NCBI GenBank assembly: GCA_964581515.1
Contig: CAZOOV010000015.1
Coordinates: forward strand, 1 to 47,499
Length of the DNA stretch: 47,499 nucleotides
DNA from: JACJVV01 sp964581515
Lineage (GTDB): Archaea; Nanobdellota; Nanobdellia; Woesearchaeales; JACJVV01
Direction: 5' to 3'
Made by a program: the position numbers and the translations under genes. Numbering within the stretch: position 1 is the stretch's first letter; every line of letters begins with the position of its first letter. The notes under the pieces are model-generated. The model did not search any database, was not told the origin of the DNA, and saw nothing but the letters and a program-made list of their open reading frames with translations. Of this stretch, positions 32,298-39,586 are shown in pieces.

Positions 32298-33053
32298 ATG
32301 GAATCAATAAAACAACTTCTAATAAGGCTCACTGGCAAGAAGAATGTATATATCGTCAGAAGAGGGAACGTGGCAATCAGGGAAGCTCTTCGTATTGCAA
32401 AAGAGAAAGGCTTTTCTAAAGTGGCTTTGCAAGATCAAGGTGGATGGATAACATATAAACAATATGTTAAGAAGCTGAAACTTGACATAAAAGTGATTAA
32501 GACAGATTATGGAATTGTCAAAGGAAATTTTAATGATTGCATATTGTTAATCAATACTATGCCGGGCTACGCTGCATTACAAGATGTTGATGATATAAAT
32601 GCTACGAATTGCTTTGTGATAAATGATGCTTCTGGAAGCATAGGTCGGGACTCAGCAATCTGGGGAGACATTATACTTGGTAGTTTTGGAAAAGATAAAC
32701 CTGTTGATCTTGAGAAAGGAGGTTTTATTGCAACTAATCTTGAGATAGATGTTGAAGAAGAGAAACTCAATACTAAAGAAAGGAATATCTTGAGAGAAAA
32801 GCTTGAAGGATTATATCGTAAGATTGAGAAGTTCACTAAGATAAGATCTAAGATAATAAATGAACTTCATCAGTATGAAGTTGTACATCCTGATAAAGAA
32901 GGCTTCAATGTTATAGTTAGGACAAGGAAAGAGAAAGATAAGCAAGAAGTAGTCAATTACTGTAAAAAGCATGGTTATGAATATACAGAGTGTCCTAGGT
33001 ATATACGGATCAATGATGATGGGATATCGATAGAAGTGAAGAGGATTTCATAA
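32298..33053 (+). CDS. Compact DegT/DnrJ-type PLP enzyme-like protein
   Basis: 251 residues, against about 370 for ordinary DegT/DnrJ/EryC1/StrS sugar aminotransferases. VINDASGSIGRDSA (108-120) matches the E-D-x-A-x-x-x-G strand with the PLP-pairing Asp110. GDIILGSFGKDKPVDLEKGG (123-142) matches the S-F-x-x-x-K motif, so K134 is the expected PLP lysine. The N-terminal NVYIVRRGNVAIREAL fits the family's start. The usual C-terminal domain is replaced by a helical stretch and a small strand domain. A CATATAAG box 29 bases upstream suggests leaderless transcription. It may modify surface sugars together with the next gene, or be a non-enzymatic relative. Confidence 0.55.
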   Translation: MESIKQLLIRLTGKKNVYIVRRGNVAIREALRIAKEKGFSKVALQDQGGWITYKQYVKKLKLDIKVIKTDYGIVKGNFNDCILLINTMPGYAALQDVDDINATNCFVINDASGSIGRDSAIWGDIILGSFGKDKPVDLEKGGFIATNLEIDVEEEKLNTKERNILREKLEGLYRKIEKFTKIRSKIINELHQYEVVHPDKEGFNVIVRTRKEKDKQEVVNYCKKHGYEYTECPRYIRINDDGISIEVKRIS

Positions 33054-33089
33054 AAAGACTTATATACTGTGAATTTTGATGTTAAAATA

Positions 33090-34178
33090 ATGAAGAGACT
33101 TGTTTTTATTGATAATCTGAAATTAAATCTTATCATTCTTGTTATTTTGCATCATATTGTAATTGTTTATGGTGCAAGTGGCGGTTTTCCTATTATTGAA
33201 GGGGCAACAGATTCTATATCCCCTATAATCTTTACAGTGTTTACTGCTATCAATCAAAGTTTTTTCATGGCATTATTCTTTTTGTTATCAGGATATTTTC
33301 TTGTTGGCTCTTTAGCAAGAAAAGGTACTGGAACTTATGTGAAAGACAGACTTATAAGGCTAGGTATCCCTTTAGTAGGATATGTTTTATTGGTTGCACC
33401 TGTTGTTGATTATTTAGTATTAAAGTCAAGAGGTCAAGCTGTACCTTTACTGAGTCTTTTTCATTTAAATTGGGATGTTGGACCGATGTGGTTTGTTGAA
33501 GGACTATTGATACTCTCTTTAGTTTATTTATTTGTAAAACCTAAATTAAATATTTTTAAGAATAAATTTCCAACTAATAAAGCAATAACAATATCAATAT
33601 TAGTTTTAGCAATACTTACTTTTATGGTAAGGATCTTTTTCCCAGTAGATACATATGTTCATGTTTTTCAGCCAGGACATTGGATTAATTATATTTTTGC
33701 TTTTTACATAGGAACTATTGCATATAATAATAATTGGTTTGAACATCTGAAGAACAAGCAGTCAAAAGTATGGAAAAGAGTTGCTCTTGGAAATATTATT
33801 GCTCTTCCTATCATGATGGGTATAACTATAGCATTAATAGGACAAGATGTTACACCTTTCTTAGGTGGTTTTGGTTGGGTTTCATTATTGTTTTCTTTTT
33901 GGGACACAATTGGTATGATTAGTATCATCATTAGTCTTTTATTCATATTCAAAGATAGATTCAACAGCGAGAATAAAATAACTAAATTCTTAAGCCCTAA
34001 TTATTATGGTGCTTATATTTTTCATACTGTAATAATATTATTTATTATGGTTCCTTTGATGAAGTTTGCAATACCTAGTATATTGAAAGCATTGATAGTT
34101 GCACTTATAACTGTGCCTGTGAGCTTTGGATTTACTTATTTGATAAGAAAGATTCCTTTTGTTAGAAGAGTTATTTGA
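33090..34178 (+). CDS. Acyltransferase family 3 membrane protein
   Basis: About 362 residues with roughly ten membrane helices. The beginning (MKRLVFIDNLKLNLIILVILHH) holds the first-helix histidines typical of acyltransferase-3 proteins (OafA, MdoC-like), followed by FFMALFFLLSGYFL and a basic loop (YVKDRLIRLGIPL) that matches the family R-x-x-R-x-x-x-P motif. These enzymes O-acylate membrane or surface glycans. The frame opens at GTG 33069; ATG 33090 is preferred because ACTTATATAC (33058-33067) is 27 bases ahead. That promoter overlaps the end of the DegT-like gene. Confidence 0.8.
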   Translation: MKRLVFIDNLKLNLIILVILHHIVIVYGASGGFPIIEGATDSISPIIFTVFTAINQSFFMALFFLLSGYFLVGSLARKGTGTYVKDRLIRLGIPLVGYVLLVAPVVDYLVLKSRGQAVPLLSLFHLNWDVGPMWFVEGLLILSLVYLFVKPKLNIFKNKFPTNKAITISILVLAILTFMVRIFFPVDTYVHVFQPGHWINYIFAFYIGTIAYNNNWFEHLKNKQSKVWKRVALGNIIALPIMMGITIALIGQDVTPFLGGFGWVSLLFSFWDTIGMISIIISLLFIFKDRFNSENKITKFLSPNYYGAYIFHTVIILFIMVPLMKFAIPSILKALIVALITVPVSFGFTYLIRKIPFVRRVI

Positions 34179-34233
34179 AAAATGTTAGTTAAGGGGTGTT
34201 ATTAAGAGTTGTTTGTTTATGATGCTAGCAAAA

Positions 34234-35106
34234 TCATATCTCCACTTTCTCATTGTACATCAGCATAAAGATATCGCTGTAAAGAGAGTTAAGAACACGT
34301 GATAAATTGTGGAGATGTACTGTTGTCTTGTCGACTTTTATCTCATCTTTTATCTCGTTTTTGATCAAGTATGTTCTGTATTGTGAGTCATTGTATTTTT
34401 TTTCGTCATATTTGTAAAAAAGTTCATATGCATTTCTGAAAATTTGATTAAGCTCTTTTAGATGTGGTAATTTTTCTGTGTCTGGAAGAATGATCTTTAG
34501 TAACCATCTGTACTCATCTGCAAGTTTTTCTAGTCTGTCTACTAAAACAAAATATAATGGGACTTTGTTGAAATCAGTATGTCCTTTTTTCATAAGAATC
34601 CTTTGGCAATAGTTTGTGAGCTTTTTTATATTTCTATGGAGGGATTCAATCTGCTCTACACTATCGCTTTCAGATAATTCCAGTATCAACAAAAATACTC
34701 TCCTTAAGATTACTTTGAAGTCTTCTTCAGATTCTTTTGTAATATCTTTGATAACGATATGATCTTTTTTTTGTTCTATTACTTCGTATCCTATTAATTT
34801 TTGTTCAATTATATCAATTGCAGAATTAACTACGCTATGTTTTGAGAAAGATAGCCTAATCTCATTGACACCAACACGAAATAATCCTTGGAGAACTTTT
34901 ATCAGGTTATTTTCATAACTGTCTCCATCAATAATGAATTCTTCTGCAGGAGCTTCTCCTGATGATATTATTATCTTTGGTCCTGCAACATTGAGGTCTA
35001 CTGTTTTTTTCTTATCAAGCCCTTCTGCTTTTATCCATTCTATCGGCAAAGTGACTGTATATGATTTTCTGTCCTTTGGACCTTGAGCTGTTAGTTTCTT
35101 GATCAT
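34234..35106 (-). CDS. PhoU-like regulator with N-terminal AbrB/SpoVT DNA-binding domain
   Basis: 290 residues. Residues 1-45 (GPKDRKSYTVTLPIEWIKAEG...KTVDLNV) are a swapped-hairpin AbrB/SpoVT-type DNA-binding unit. From about residue 85 the chain is helical, in the PhoU-like three-helix pattern. This architecture is common in archaea as a putative phosphate-uptake or stress regulator, but no phosphate transporter is seen in the window. Its promoter on the minus strand is CGAAAG followed by GTTTAAATAC, about 26 bases before ATG 35106. It diverges from the radical SAM operon, so it could control it. Confidence 0.8.
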   Translation of the reverse strand: MIKKLTAQGPKDRKSYTVTLPIEWIKAEGLDKKKTVDLNVAGPKIIISSGEAPAEEFIIDGDSYENNLIKVLQGLFRVGVNEIRLSFSKHSVVNSAIDIIEQKLIGYEVIEQKKDHIVIKDITKESEEDFKVILRRVFLLILELSESDSVEQIESLHRNIKKLTNYCQRILMKKGHTDFNKVPLYFVLVDRLEKLADEYRWLLKIILPDTEKLPHLKELNQIFRNAYELFYKYDEKKYNDSQYRTYLIKNEIKDEIKVDKTTVHLHNLSRVLNSLYSDIFMLMYNEKVEI

Positions 35107-35127
35107 ACTGATGATATTGTGCTTGTT

Positions 35128-35166
35128 GTATTTAAACCTTTCGTTTGTAATAATGTATAATATTAC
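35128..35166. promoter_or_regulatory. Divergent promoter/operator between PhoU-like gene and radical SAM operon
   Basis: On the minus strand, CGAAAG (35143-35138) and GTTTAAATAC (35137-35128) form the BRE/TATA of the PhoU-like gene. Directly beside them GTAATA (35147-35152) and TATTAC (35161-35166) form an inverted repeat around ATGTATAA, a possible TATA for the rightward operon. Related AATGT units recur at about 35180 and 35195. A shared operator is plausible. Confidence 0.45.
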
Positions 35167-35228
35167 ATTTATTTTGTTTTAATGTAAATTATTAATGTGT
35201 GGTTGCACATACACTATCTGTGGTTAAA

Positions 35229-35342
35229 ATGATCAAAAAAATCGGTTATTTCGGACACAAGAAGGTCATCTACTGGGAGAAGGAATATGTTGGAAGCTAT
35301 AGTGATCTGCCTGGTGGTGGATTTTATGGTGTTCAGGTTTAA
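35229..35342 (+). CDS. 37-residue small peptide, first gene of the radical SAM operon
   Basis: MIKKIGYFGHKKVIYWEKEY then a tail VGSYSDLPGGGFYGVQV. The tail is Gly/Tyr-rich and contains one Tyr-Ser-Asp, the motif repeated in the candidate precursor at 35736. It starts 24 bases before the next gene's ATG region ends its spacer, with no terminator between. The start follows CTGTGGTTAAA, a weak ribosome site. It may be a second precursor, a leader peptide or an unrelated small protein. Confidence 0.5.
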   Translation: MIKKIGYFGHKKVIYWEKEYVGSYSDLPGGGFYGVQV

Positions 35343-35366
35343 GGAATAGTAAATTGGAGGCGAAAC

Positions 35367-35669
35367 ATGATGGTAAAGCTAGAGCAAGTTATAGTCCAAG
35401 AATGGGATGAATTCGAAAGAGGATGGGGCATAAGACGAGACGGTGTCTCTGTCCACAAGAATATGGATGATTGCAGAGCATATGTGCAACAAACCTGGGG
35501 CAACAGGCAACAAGCATTTGTTCCAAATGAATATAGACGGCCTCGCGGTGAACCTTACAGTGCACAATTACCTAAAAAGTATACAAAATACATGGGTGAA
35601 TTTCACGCTGGAATTGGTCCAATAACATGTAGTGACCTTAGAAAGCAAGGTTATCTTCGTAGTGGATGA
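35367..35669 (+). CDS. 100-residue protein of the radical SAM operon, unknown
   Basis: Starts MMVKLEQVIVQEWDEFERGW, continues with WGIRRDGVSVHKNMDDCRAYV, and has a Pro/Tyr/Arg-rich second half ending in CSDLRKQGYLRSG. GGAGGCG precedes ATG 35367. It may be an accessory protein, for example one that binds the precursor, since the N-terminal 55 residues look like a small alpha/beta domain. A PqqD-type recognition element cannot be demonstrated by eye. It lacks the [His/Tyr]-[Ser/Thr]-Asp repeats. It lies between the 37-residue gene and the candidate precursor. Confidence 0.55.
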   Translation: MMVKLEQVIVQEWDEFERGWGIRRDGVSVHKNMDDCRAYVQQTWGNRQQAFVPNEYRRPRGEPYSAQLPKKYTKYMGEFHAGIGPITCSDLRKQGYLRSG

Positions 35670-35735
35670 TTTAGTTGATGATAATTATGACTATTAAAAT
35701 GACAATAAAACAAAAACAATCAGGAGGAGATTAAA

Positions 35736-36077
35736 ATGTCAACAGAGTTAGGTGATAAATTAGCAAGATTAAGGTTATCAGATATTGATAAACCTGCATT
35801 ATCTGGATTAGTAGAAGAATTACAAGGACAATGCGCATTAAGAGAGGGATTCAATGACACTTATGATTCACATACTGATTATACAAACCTGGATACTGGT
35901 CAATATACTGACAAAGTAACAAAAGTAAAAAGACCAGGAAAACATCCTGATCACTCTGATTATCAAGAAGGAAAAAGTGGATTTGGCTGGAGACATAGTC
36001 ACACTGACGTACATGATATGTGTGATAGTCATACTGATTCTGGACGATATTCAGATTATACTGATATGTGCAGATAA
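35736..36077 (+). CDS. Candidate RiPP precursor peptide with [His/Tyr]-[Ser/Thr]-Asp repeats
   Basis: 113 residues. The first 32 (STELGDKLARLRLSDIDKPA..., LSGLVEELQG) look like an amphipathic leader. The remainder contains seven aromatic-hydroxyl-Asp tripeptides: HTD 46-48, YTD 57-59, HSD 73-75, HTD 89-91, HTD 99-101, YSD 105-107, YTD 108-110. They are embedded in Gly, Lys and Pro-rich spacers and end in Cys112-Arg113. The ribosome site AGGAGGAGAT is the strongest in the window, expected for an abundant substrate. A SPASM radical SAM gene follows 95 bases later. Three-residue cyclophane enzymes act on aromatic-X-X motifs, so these tripeptides are plausible modification sites. A metal-binding protein is the alternative. 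Confidence 0.6.
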   Translation: MSTELGDKLARLRLSDIDKPALSGLVEELQGQCALREGFNDTYDSHTDYTNLDTGQYTDKVTKVKRPGKHPDHSDYQEGKSGFGWRHSHTDVHDMCDSHTDSGRYSDYTDMCR

Positions 36078-36172
36078 ATAGCAATTGTATATTGTTTTTT
36101 TTAATTTTTAATCTTGTTTTTCATTTCATTTTTCATTTGTAGTAGATATAAGACTAATATGAGGCGATTAAG

Positions 36173-37321
36173 ATGTCATGTAAAGGAACAAATCTTACAG
36201 CAATCATTCAGTTAACAGATATGTGTAACCTTGGATGTAAATATTGCTATGTCGGCGAAGAAGGCAAAAGCAGAATGTCTATTGATACATTCAAGACAGC
36301 ACTTGACAAATTGATTGCAGCTGCTGGTGAAGGTAGTGTAGATATAATCTATCATGGCGGTGAACCTCTTGCACGAGGATTTGATTTCATTAAAGCTACT
36401 ACAAAAATAATTGAAGAAAGTCCTTATAGAGAAAGGGTTAGAGCAGACATACAAACAAATGGTACATTACTCGATGATAAGGTAGCTAAGTTCCTTGTTG
36501 AGCATAATATCAGTTGTGGTATAAGCCTTGATGGTCCAAAAGAAGTACATGATGCTAACAGGGTATATAAATGTGGAAAGAAAGGAAGCTTTGATGATGT
36601 TATGGCTGGAATAGATAATCTTAGAGAGGCAGGTTACGCCCCAGGAGTGCTTAGTGTTGTTACAAAGAAAAGTCTTGGAAAAGAAAAAGAGATCTATGAT
36701 TTCTTTAATTCAGAAGGACTTAGCTTTGGTCTTAATCCTATTGACTTAGTAGGCTGTCTAAAATCTAAAGAAGATGAGCTTGGCATAACACCAAAAGAAT
36801 ATGGTCAATACCTGATAAATCTATTTGACATATGGTATAATGATAAAGATACTAATATCACTATCACGAATCTTAGAGATACTATGGCTGCACTAACATT
36901 TGGAAGGTCATTTGGATGTCTTTATTCATGCAAAGCATGTGGTACAAGATTTTATGGCATTGCCCCTACAGGGGATGTATATCCATGCAATAGGTTTGCT
37001 TTTGATGATAAATTCAAGATTGGTAATGTACTTGAAGATTCATTTGAAGAGATGTCAGAGCATCCAGTCTATGTTGAATTTAAAGAAAGGAGCAAGAAAA
37101 TTGAAGAATGTCAAGGATGCAAGTATAATGATCTTTGCAACAGCGGATGTCCAAGCAGGGCGTATTCAGAGCATGGAACAATTGGCAGGAAGGATAAGTA
37201 CTGCGCTTCAACCATAATGCTTTTTGATCACATAGCTGAGACTCTTGAAGGAGAGGTTGACTTTAAGAAAGAAGCAGTCGGTGGTTGTCCTGCAGTTGAG
37301 GCTATGTTTGCTAAAGGATGA
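36173..37321 (+). CDS. Radical SAM/SPASM peptide maturase
   Basis: 382 residues. The radical SAM cluster motif is C18-x3-C22-x2-C25 (MCNLGCKYCY), with YHGGEPLA as the SAM-binding GGE and IQTNGTLL following. The C-terminal SPASM domain shows CGTRFYGIAPTGDVYPC, then CQGCKYNDLCNSGC and a last Cys (DKYC), enough for two auxiliary [4Fe-4S] clusters. This architecture matches peptide-modifying enzymes (AlbA, PqqE, SCIFF and triceptide maturases) and sulfatase maturases; no sulfatase is present, whereas a repeat-bearing small peptide is adjacent. GAGGCGAT precedes the ATG, and a TATA-like GATATAAG lies 27 bases upstream, so it may also have its own promoter. Confidence 0.85.
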   Translation: MSCKGTNLTAIIQLTDMCNLGCKYCYVGEEGKSRMSIDTFKTALDKLIAAAGEGSVDIIYHGGEPLARGFDFIKATTKIIEESPYRERVRADIQTNGTLLDDKVAKFLVEHNISCGISLDGPKEVHDANRVYKCGKKGSFDDVMAGIDNLREAGYAPGVLSVVTKKSLGKEKEIYDFFNSEGLSFGLNPIDLVGCLKSKEDELGITPKEYGQYLINLFDIWYNDKDTNITITNLRDTMAALTFGRSFGCLYSCKACGTRFYGIAPTGDVYPCNRFAFDDKFKIGNVLEDSFEEMSEHPVYVEFKERSKKIEECQGCKYNDLCNSGCPSRAYSEHGTIGRKDKYCASTIMLFDHIAETLEGEVDFKKEAVGGCPAVEAMFAKG

Positions 37322-37425
37322 TTTTTTATTTCTTCTTTATTTATTTTTTATTTATATCCTTTTTTTTATCTATATTACTTTATTCTCTAATATTCTTTTA
37401 TTCTTTTAGTTTTTCTTTTATTCTC
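37322..37425. terminator. T-rich terminator region after the radical SAM operon
   Basis: Repeated T tracts (GATTTTTTATTTC, TTATTTTTTATTT, CCTTTTTTTTATC) follow the radical SAM stop codon, matching archaeal oligo-T termination. The gap ends at the converging Lrp-family gene. Confidence 0.55.
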
Positions 37426-37432
37426 TTATTTT

Positions 37433-37981
37433 CTAATATATTGAGTCTAATAAATGATTTCGTTTAAGTTTCCCATTTTTCATATTAATTGAAGGCAGAT
37501 AATTATGGAATAATCTGATTGTATTATCAAGTCTAATTGTATTTATTTCTATTATTGAATCTGCACCATGGTTTTTTAACATTTGAGGTAATATCTTTCC
37601 ATTGAAATTCTCTGATATTATATTATCGGATTCTCCTTCTACAAACATGATGATTGATGTATGTCCATTTATTTCTGCAAAGTGGGATTCATAAATCAGT
37701 TTAGTAAATATTGTTTTTACTGCGGATTCATTCTTTATTTCATTCATTAATTTTTGTTTTGTTGTTCCCATTTTGAATTTAATCGTATATAGGTGCCTTA
37801 CAATAGATTTTCGATTTATTGATACAAAATAATTTATGTCTTCATTTTGTTCTAGTTTTTTTCTTTTTCTGCTTACTGTTCTAATAGGTACCTTTGTAAG
37901 TTTTCCAATTTGATTATCAGACATTCTTGGGTTTTTAATCAATGCCTGGATGATTAGTCTTTCTTGTTCGTCAAATTCCAT
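37433..37981 (-). CDS. Lrp/AsnC-like regulator next to glutamate dehydrogenase
   Basis: 182 residues. The N-terminal helix-turn-helix (FDEQERLIIQALIKNPRMSD, then QIGKLTKVPIRTVSRKRKKL) is Lrp/AsnC-type. The C-terminal half is longer and more divergent than a simple RAM domain (SHFAEINGHTSIIMFVEGES, TIRLDNTIRLFHNYL). It diverges from gdhA, and an inverted repeat overlapping its TATA-like CTATTTAG (37990-38000 region) suggests autorepression and control of gdhA. The effector is probably an amino acid or 2-oxoglutarate, by family analogy. Confidence 0.75.
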   Translation of the reverse strand: MEFDEQERLIIQALIKNPRMSDNQIGKLTKVPIRTVSRKRKKLEQNEDINYFVSINRKSIVRHLYTIKFKMGTTKQKLMNEIKNESAVKTIFTKLIYESHFAEINGHTSIIMFVEGESDNIISENFNGKILPQMLKNHGADSIIEINTIRLDNTIRLFHNYLPSINMKNGKLKRNHLLDSIY

Positions 37982-37997
37982 TTTATTTTTGTCCTAA

Positions 37998-38038
37998 ATA
38001 GGTCAAATATTGGCGTGATATTTACGGATATGACCTAT
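37998..38038. promoter_or_regulatory. Inverted-repeat operator between the Lrp-like gene and gdhA
   Basis: ATAGGTCA (37998-38005) and TGACCTAT (38031-38038) are exact complements. An inner pair, AAATAT and ATATTT (about 38005-38023), lies between them. The left half overlaps the Lrp-like gene's probable TATA box. The gdhA box (CTTTTATTTAAAAC, about 38060-38073) lies to the right. Confidence 0.6.
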
Positions 38039-38124
38039 CTAAGACATATACATGGCATAACTTTTATTTAAAACTATCGATTATGAACATTTAGAGATTT
38101 TAAGATCTATAGGAGGGAATTATA

Positions 38125-39465
38125 ATGGACGGATATACAGATAAATTATATAGTGCATTAGTTAGAAAAGATCCTGCTCAGCATGAATTTCATCAAGCTG
38201 CAAAGGAAGTTCTTGATTCTTTAGGTGGTGTACTAGAAGAAAATCCTCAATTAGTAGAAGCAGGAATTATTGAAAGATTGGTTGAACCTGAAAGACAGAT
38301 AATGTTTAGGGTGCCTTGGACTGATGACAATAATGAACCTCAAGTAAATAGAGGTTTTAGAGTAGAGTTTAATTCTGCAATTGGTCCTTATAAGGGTGGT
38401 TTAAGATTTCATCCTAGTGTGAATTTAAGCATAATTAAATTTCTTGGATTTGAACAGATATTTAAGAACTCATTAACTGGACTTATGATGGGTGGTGGAA
38501 AAGGCGGATCGGATTTTGATCCTCACGGTAAAACTGATCCTGAAGTTATGCGTTTTTGTCAAAGTTTCATGACTGAATTATATAGGCATATTGGTCCTAA
38601 TACAGATGTTCCAGCAGGAGATATAGGTGTAGGTGGTAGAGAAATAGGTTATATGTTTGGACAATACAAAAGGATAGTAAATGAATTTACAGGTGTATTA
38701 ACTGGGAAAGGTCTTAATTGGGGTGGATCTTTAATTAGACCAGAAGCAACAGGTTATGGCGCAGTCTATTTTTGCCAAAATATGTTGGCTTCAAAAAATG
38801 AATCTCTTGAAGATAAAACTGTTGTTGTTTCTGGCTCTGGAAATGTTGCGCAATATACTGTTGAGAAAGTAAATCAACTTGGTGGTAAGGTTGTTACGTT
38901 ATCTGATAGAAATGGATTTATTTATGATTCAGATGGTATTAATGAAGAAAAATTAAATTATGTTCTTGAATTAAAGAATGTGAAAAGAGGAAGAATAAGT
39001 GAATGTGCAGATGAATTTGGTTGTGAATATCATGATGGAAAAAAACCATGGGGTGTTGAATGTTACGCTGCTTTTCCGTCTGCAACTCAAAATGAAATTA
39101 ATGGGGCGGACGCAAAATTATTAGTTAAAAATGGTTGTGTTGCTGTGACTGAAGGAGCAAACATGCCATCAAATTCAGAGGCAGTAGATGTATTCTTACA
39201 AAATAAAATATTATATGGTCCTGGAAAAGCAGCTAACGCAGGAGGAGTTGCAGTATCTGGTCTTGAGATGGCGCAGAATAGTCAGAGACTTAATTGGACT
39301 TCTGAGCATGTAGATAATGAGTTAAAAATTATCATGGAAAATATATACACTTCTGCTAATGATGCTTCTGTTAGATACGGCGCACCAGGTAATTTAGTAG
39401 TTGGAGCTAATGTTGCTGGCTTTCTGAAAGTAGCAAATGCAATGCTTGACCAGGGAAATGTCTGA
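38125..39465 (+). CDS. gdhA: NADP-type glutamate dehydrogenase (bacterial/eukaryotic class)
   Basis: 446 residues, the size of E. coli GdhA (447) rather than the shorter archaeal enzymes of about 420. It assimilates ammonia onto 2-oxoglutarate. Conserved blocks are GPYKGGLRFHPSVN, the catalytic-lysine region LMMGGGKGGSDFDP, DVPAGDIGVGGREIGYMFGQYK, and the dinucleotide motif VVVSGSGNVAQYT. The C-terminal VVGANVAGFLKVANAM is typical of this class. AGGAGGGA lies 9 bases before ATG 38125. The bacterial flavour suggests acquisition by transfer. It is divergent from an Lrp-like regulator, with an operator between them. Confidence 0.95.
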   Translation: MDGYTDKLYSALVRKDPAQHEFHQAAKEVLDSLGGVLEENPQLVEAGIIERLVEPERQIMFRVPWTDDNNEPQVNRGFRVEFNSAIGPYKGGLRFHPSVNLSIIKFLGFEQIFKNSLTGLMMGGGKGGSDFDPHGKTDPEVMRFCQSFMTELYRHIGPNTDVPAGDIGVGGREIGYMFGQYKRIVNEFTGVLTGKGLNWGGSLIRPEATGYGAVYFCQNMLASKNESLEDKTVVVSGSGNVAQYTVEKVNQLGGKVVTLSDRNGFIYDSDGINEEKLNYVLELKNVKRGRISECADEFGCEYHDGKKPWGVECYAAFPSATQNEINGADAKLLVKNGCVAVTEGANMPSNSEAVDVFLQNKILYGPGKAANAGGVAVSGLEMAQNSQRLNWTSEHVDNELKIIMENIYTSANDASVRYGAPGNLVVGANVAGFLKVANAMLDQGNV

Positions 39466-39477
39466 ATCTTTTAGTTA

Positions 39478-39515
39478 TTTTTTATTTCTTATTTTTATTT
39501 TTATTTTTATTTTTC
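39478..39515 (+). terminator. gdhA terminator (tandem ATTTTT tract)
   Basis: Several head-to-tail TTTTTA/ATTTTT units follow the gdhA stop, giving repeated oligo-T signals for archaeal termination. The promoter of the next gene (CTATATAATATAAAA) begins right after it. Confidence 0.6.
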
Positions 39516-39549
39516 CTATATAATATAAAAACCATAAGCTATATTAACC

Positions 39550-39585
39550 ATGCCTTATCCTGCTGTTTATAATGGAAAAAATTAA
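39550..39585 (+). CDS. Leaderless mini-ORF just ahead of the dehydrogenase gene
   Basis: An 11-residue frame (MPYPAVYNGKN). Its ATG is 27 bases after the TATA centre (about 39523), where a leaderless transcript would begin. It stops at TAA 39583-39585, one base before ATG 39587 of the dehydrogenase, which has no Shine-Dalgarno of its own. This favours termination-reinitiation coupling. Compare the mini-ORF at 5278-5328. Confidence 0.35.
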   Translation: MPYPAVYNGKN

Positions 39586-39586
39586 T

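Noticed and set aside
35736..36077. Precursor candidate as a His-Xaa-Ser (Hxs) system peptide
   Set aside because: The repeats are [HY][ST]D rather than H-x-S runs, and only one radical SAM gene is present instead of the HxsB/HxsC pair.
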